Assembly (NCBI GenBank): GCA_938049325.1
Contig: CALICC010000006.1
Span: 1 to 7,669, forward strand
DNA: 7,669 bases
Direction of reading: 5' to 3'
Origin: an uncultured Ilumatobacter sp.
Lineage (GTDB): Bacteria > Actinomycetota > Acidimicrobiia > Acidimicrobiales > Ilumatobacteraceae
The translations under genes and the position numbers were made by a program. Below are positions 5,944 to 7,669 of this stretch, piece after piece; the first letter of the stretch is position 1; every line of letters starts with the position of its first letter. The notes beneath the pieces were generated by a model. That model saw only the letters and a list, made by a program, of their open reading frames with translations, had not been told where the DNA came from and made no database searches.

Positions 5944-7669
5944 GTCGGCGAGGCGTTGCGCGACATCCGAAGCGATGTCGCCCACCCGGTCGGCGCCCAT
6001 CACCGATTGGAAACCACGATGGCGACCGGTCACCGGCACGACCTCGATCGACGCCACCTCGCGCCAGCAATGGTGCGTTCGGTCGGGATTCGTGAAGCTC
6101 GCCGCGTACAGCACGATCGGCAGGTCGGTTGGCGTCGGCCGATAGCTGAACGCTTCGAGCGGCACACCGCCCGCTGATGCTCGGGCCGGCAGCTCGGGCA
6201 ACGTGGTGCCCGACAGCCGGAGCAGTCTCATCCCCATCGACTTGGCGACCGCGCGAGAACGTCGTTTGGCCGTATTGCGCACCTCGTCGAAGAAGCCCGA
6301 CGGGTTCCGAATCAGCGACTTGTACTTCCACCAGCGGTTCGACCACAGCTCCTGTTCCGCGCCGGGGAAGTACGTGTCGATCATGGCGATGCGGTCGACC
6401 AGACGCCCGCCGGCGCGCAGCCGCTTCGCCAGCTCGTAGGCAACCACACCGCCCGTCGACCACCCGAGCAGGGTGATCGCACGTCCGGGCACCATCGCCG
6501 GATGGCGGTCGAGCAGCGCCTCGAACGACGCTGCGATCGCGTCGACGGTCGTGTCGATGTTGGCGGTCTCCACCTCTGAGGCCGTCGCCGCGACGACCGT
6601 CAGATGATCCGGAAGATGCTCGACCAACGCCTGATAGCCGAAGATGTCGTCCCACCCGGGCGTCAGGAGCACCAGCGGTGAACTCGGGTCGCCTTCCTGC
6701 ATCGTGATGATCCGGTTGACGGGCTCGCCCGACGGACTCGGAACCGCCTGGCTCGAGCGTTCCGCAGCGTCTTCGGCGAGCGGCGACAACCGCGCCGCCA
6801 GCCCCGCTGGCGTACGGCCTTCGAGGAGGTCGCCAATCGACACCGCGCAGCCGAGTTCGGCTTCGAGCGCCGAGATGATCTCGACGGCGCTCAACGAATC
6901 GCCACCGGTCTCGAAATAGTCGCTGTGCGGTCCGACATCGCTGCGCTCGAGAACCGAACGCCAGATGCGGATCACGTCGTCGGTCATCGGCGCCGTCGCC
7001 TCGGTGGTTCCGATGGCTCCAACATCGTCCAACGCGAGATCAGCCGCGGCTTTGCGATCGAGCTTGCCGTGACTCGTGCGCGGGAGTGCGTCGTGCACGA
7101 TGACACGCGCAGGCACATGCGTCGACGGCAGCGTGTTGGCCAATTGTTGGCGTATGGATGCTTCGTCGTCGGTGCCGACCACGTGTGCAACGAGCCGTGA
7201 TCGGGTCCCGCCACCCGCGACGACCACCGCGTCGTCGACACCTGGGAGCGCGGTCAGCGCCGACTCGACCTCGGTCGGCTCGAGTCGGACCCCGCCCACG
7301 TTCAACTGATCGTCCACGCGACCGAGGAAGTGCAGATCACCATCGACGACTCGAACGAGATCGCCCGAGCGATACCAGCGCTGACCGTCGAGCTCGACGA
7401 AGCGTTGCTCGGTCGCACGCGGGTCGTCGAGGTATCCCGCCGTGACCGTCGGCCCTGCGATCAGCAATTCACCGGCTGCTCCAGCGGGCATCGCCGCGCC
7501 GGACGAATTCGCAACGCGTGCCGTGACGCCCGCGATCGGATGACCGATCGGCAGCGACGTGTCACCGGGTCGAGCGCGGTGCACGGTGGCCCAAACCGTC
7601 GTCTCGGTCGGGCCGTACTCGTTGAACAGGTCGACCTCCGGGCCGAGCCGCGAGCTGTGCAGCTCGAGC
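5938..7669 (-). CDS. NRPS-type assembly-line enzyme, C-terminal part: adenylation (partial) - carrier protein - thioesterase
   Basis: The frame is open to the right edge, so the N-terminal part is missing; 576 residues are visible (numbered from the first full codon, 7668). Adenylation-domain core motifs: A5 NEYGPTETT (16-24), A6-like GELLIAGPTVTAGYLD (66-80), A7 YRSGDLVR (99-106), A8-like GRVDDQLNVGGVRLEP (116-131) and A10 SHGKLDR (199-205), with catalytic Lys202. The carrier protein follows: DYFETGGDSLSAVEI (250-264), with Ser258 as the phosphopantetheine site. A type I thioesterase ends the chain (about 325-576): LLGWSTGG (400-407) with nucleophile Ser404, probable Asp431 (MIDTYF) and His550 (GRHRGF). 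The Ser-to-Asp spacing of 27 matches the surfactin-type thioesterase. This is therefore the releasing module of a peptide or acyl-amide product. A8 reads NVGGVRLEP rather than the commoner KIRGxRIEL, so the substrate may not be a standard amino acid. It ends 6 bp from the convergent methyltransferase gene. Confidence 0.93.
   Translation of the reverse strand, partial: LELHSSRLGPEVDLFNEYGPTETTVWATVHRARPGDTSLPIGHPIAGVTARVANSSGAAMPAGAAGELLIAGPTVTAGYLDDPRATEQRFVELDGQRWYRSGDLVRVVDGDLHFLGRVDDQLNVGGVRLEPTEVESALTALPGVDDAVVVAGGGTRSRLVAHVVGTDDEASIRQQLANTLPSTHVPARVIVHDALPRTSHGKLDRKAAADLALDDVGAIGTTEATAPMTDDVIRIWRSVLERSDVGPHSDYFETGGDSLSAVEIISALEAELGCAVSIGDLLEGRTPAGLAARLSPLAEDAAERSSQAVPSPSGEPVNRIITMQEGDPSSPLVLLTPGWDDIFGYQALVEHLPDHLTVVAATASEVETANIDTTVDAIAASFEALLDRHPAMVPGRAITLLGWSTGGVVAYELAKRLRAGGRLVDRIAMIDTYFPGAEQELWSNRWWKYKSLIRNPSGFFDEVRNTAKRRSRAVAKSMGMRLLRLSGTTLPELPARASAGGVPLEAFSYRPTPTDLPIVLYAASFTNPDRTHHCWREVASIEVVPVTGRHRGFQSVMGADRVGDIASDVAQRLADD

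Noticed and set aside
5938..7584. GTG at 7584 as the start of the NRPS gene
   Set aside because: The frame continues in-frame to the window edge and the upstream residues contain the conserved NEYGPTETT motif, so the true start lies outside the window.

Overview
The window is GC-rich, tightly packed bacterial DNA. Third codon positions are mostly G or C, GTG starts are common, and both strands are used. Together with the Ala/Arg/Asp/Val-rich proteins, the style of the flavin-binding protein and the paired crcB genes, this suggests a high-GC actinobacterium. I would guess the Acidimicrobiia, but no marker gene here proves it.

Left part (1-1529). The first codons of an unidentified acidic, proline-rich protein run off the left edge on the minus strand. 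A 115-residue orphan gene on the minus strand follows. It shares a 113-bp divergent intergenic region with a plus-strand gene for a pyridoxamine-5'-phosphate-oxidase-family (PF12900-type) flavin-binding protein. Downstream of that gene lies a strong 21-bp imperfect palindrome (1429-1479), in the gap before the convergent methyltransferase gene.

Middle part (1530-4100, minus strand). A class I SAM-dependent methyltransferase lies downstream of a long ABC-F (Uup-like) twin-ATPase gene. The ABC-F gene probably starts at one of three closely spaced GTG codons near 4100. The large open frames opposite it on the plus strand are coding shadows.

Right part (4158-5931, plus strand). A compact operon starts 57 bp from the divergent ABC-F start. 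It holds crcB (fluoride channel subunit 1), crcB (subunit 2, overlapping by GTGA) and a two-part methyltransferase whose C-terminal half resembles the FAM173/ATPSCKMT lysine-methyltransferase group. The two CrcB proteins have opposite arginine distributions across the membrane, which suggests an antiparallel heterodimeric fluoride channel. The operon converges on the last gene with only 6 bp between the stop codons, and both stops lie inside one 7-bp hairpin.

Right edge (5938-7669, minus strand). This is the C-terminal end of a nonribosomal peptide synthetase or related assembly-line enzyme: the second half of an adenylation domain, a carrier protein and a terminal thioesterase. Most of the enzyme lies beyond the window.

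I see no tRNA, rRNA, CRISPR array, insertion sequence or riboswitch. I do not see a clear new multi-gene defence or mobile system. The less ordinary items are the AT-rich palindrome, the fused methyltransferase in the fluoride operon, the stop-codon hairpin and the orphan small protein.
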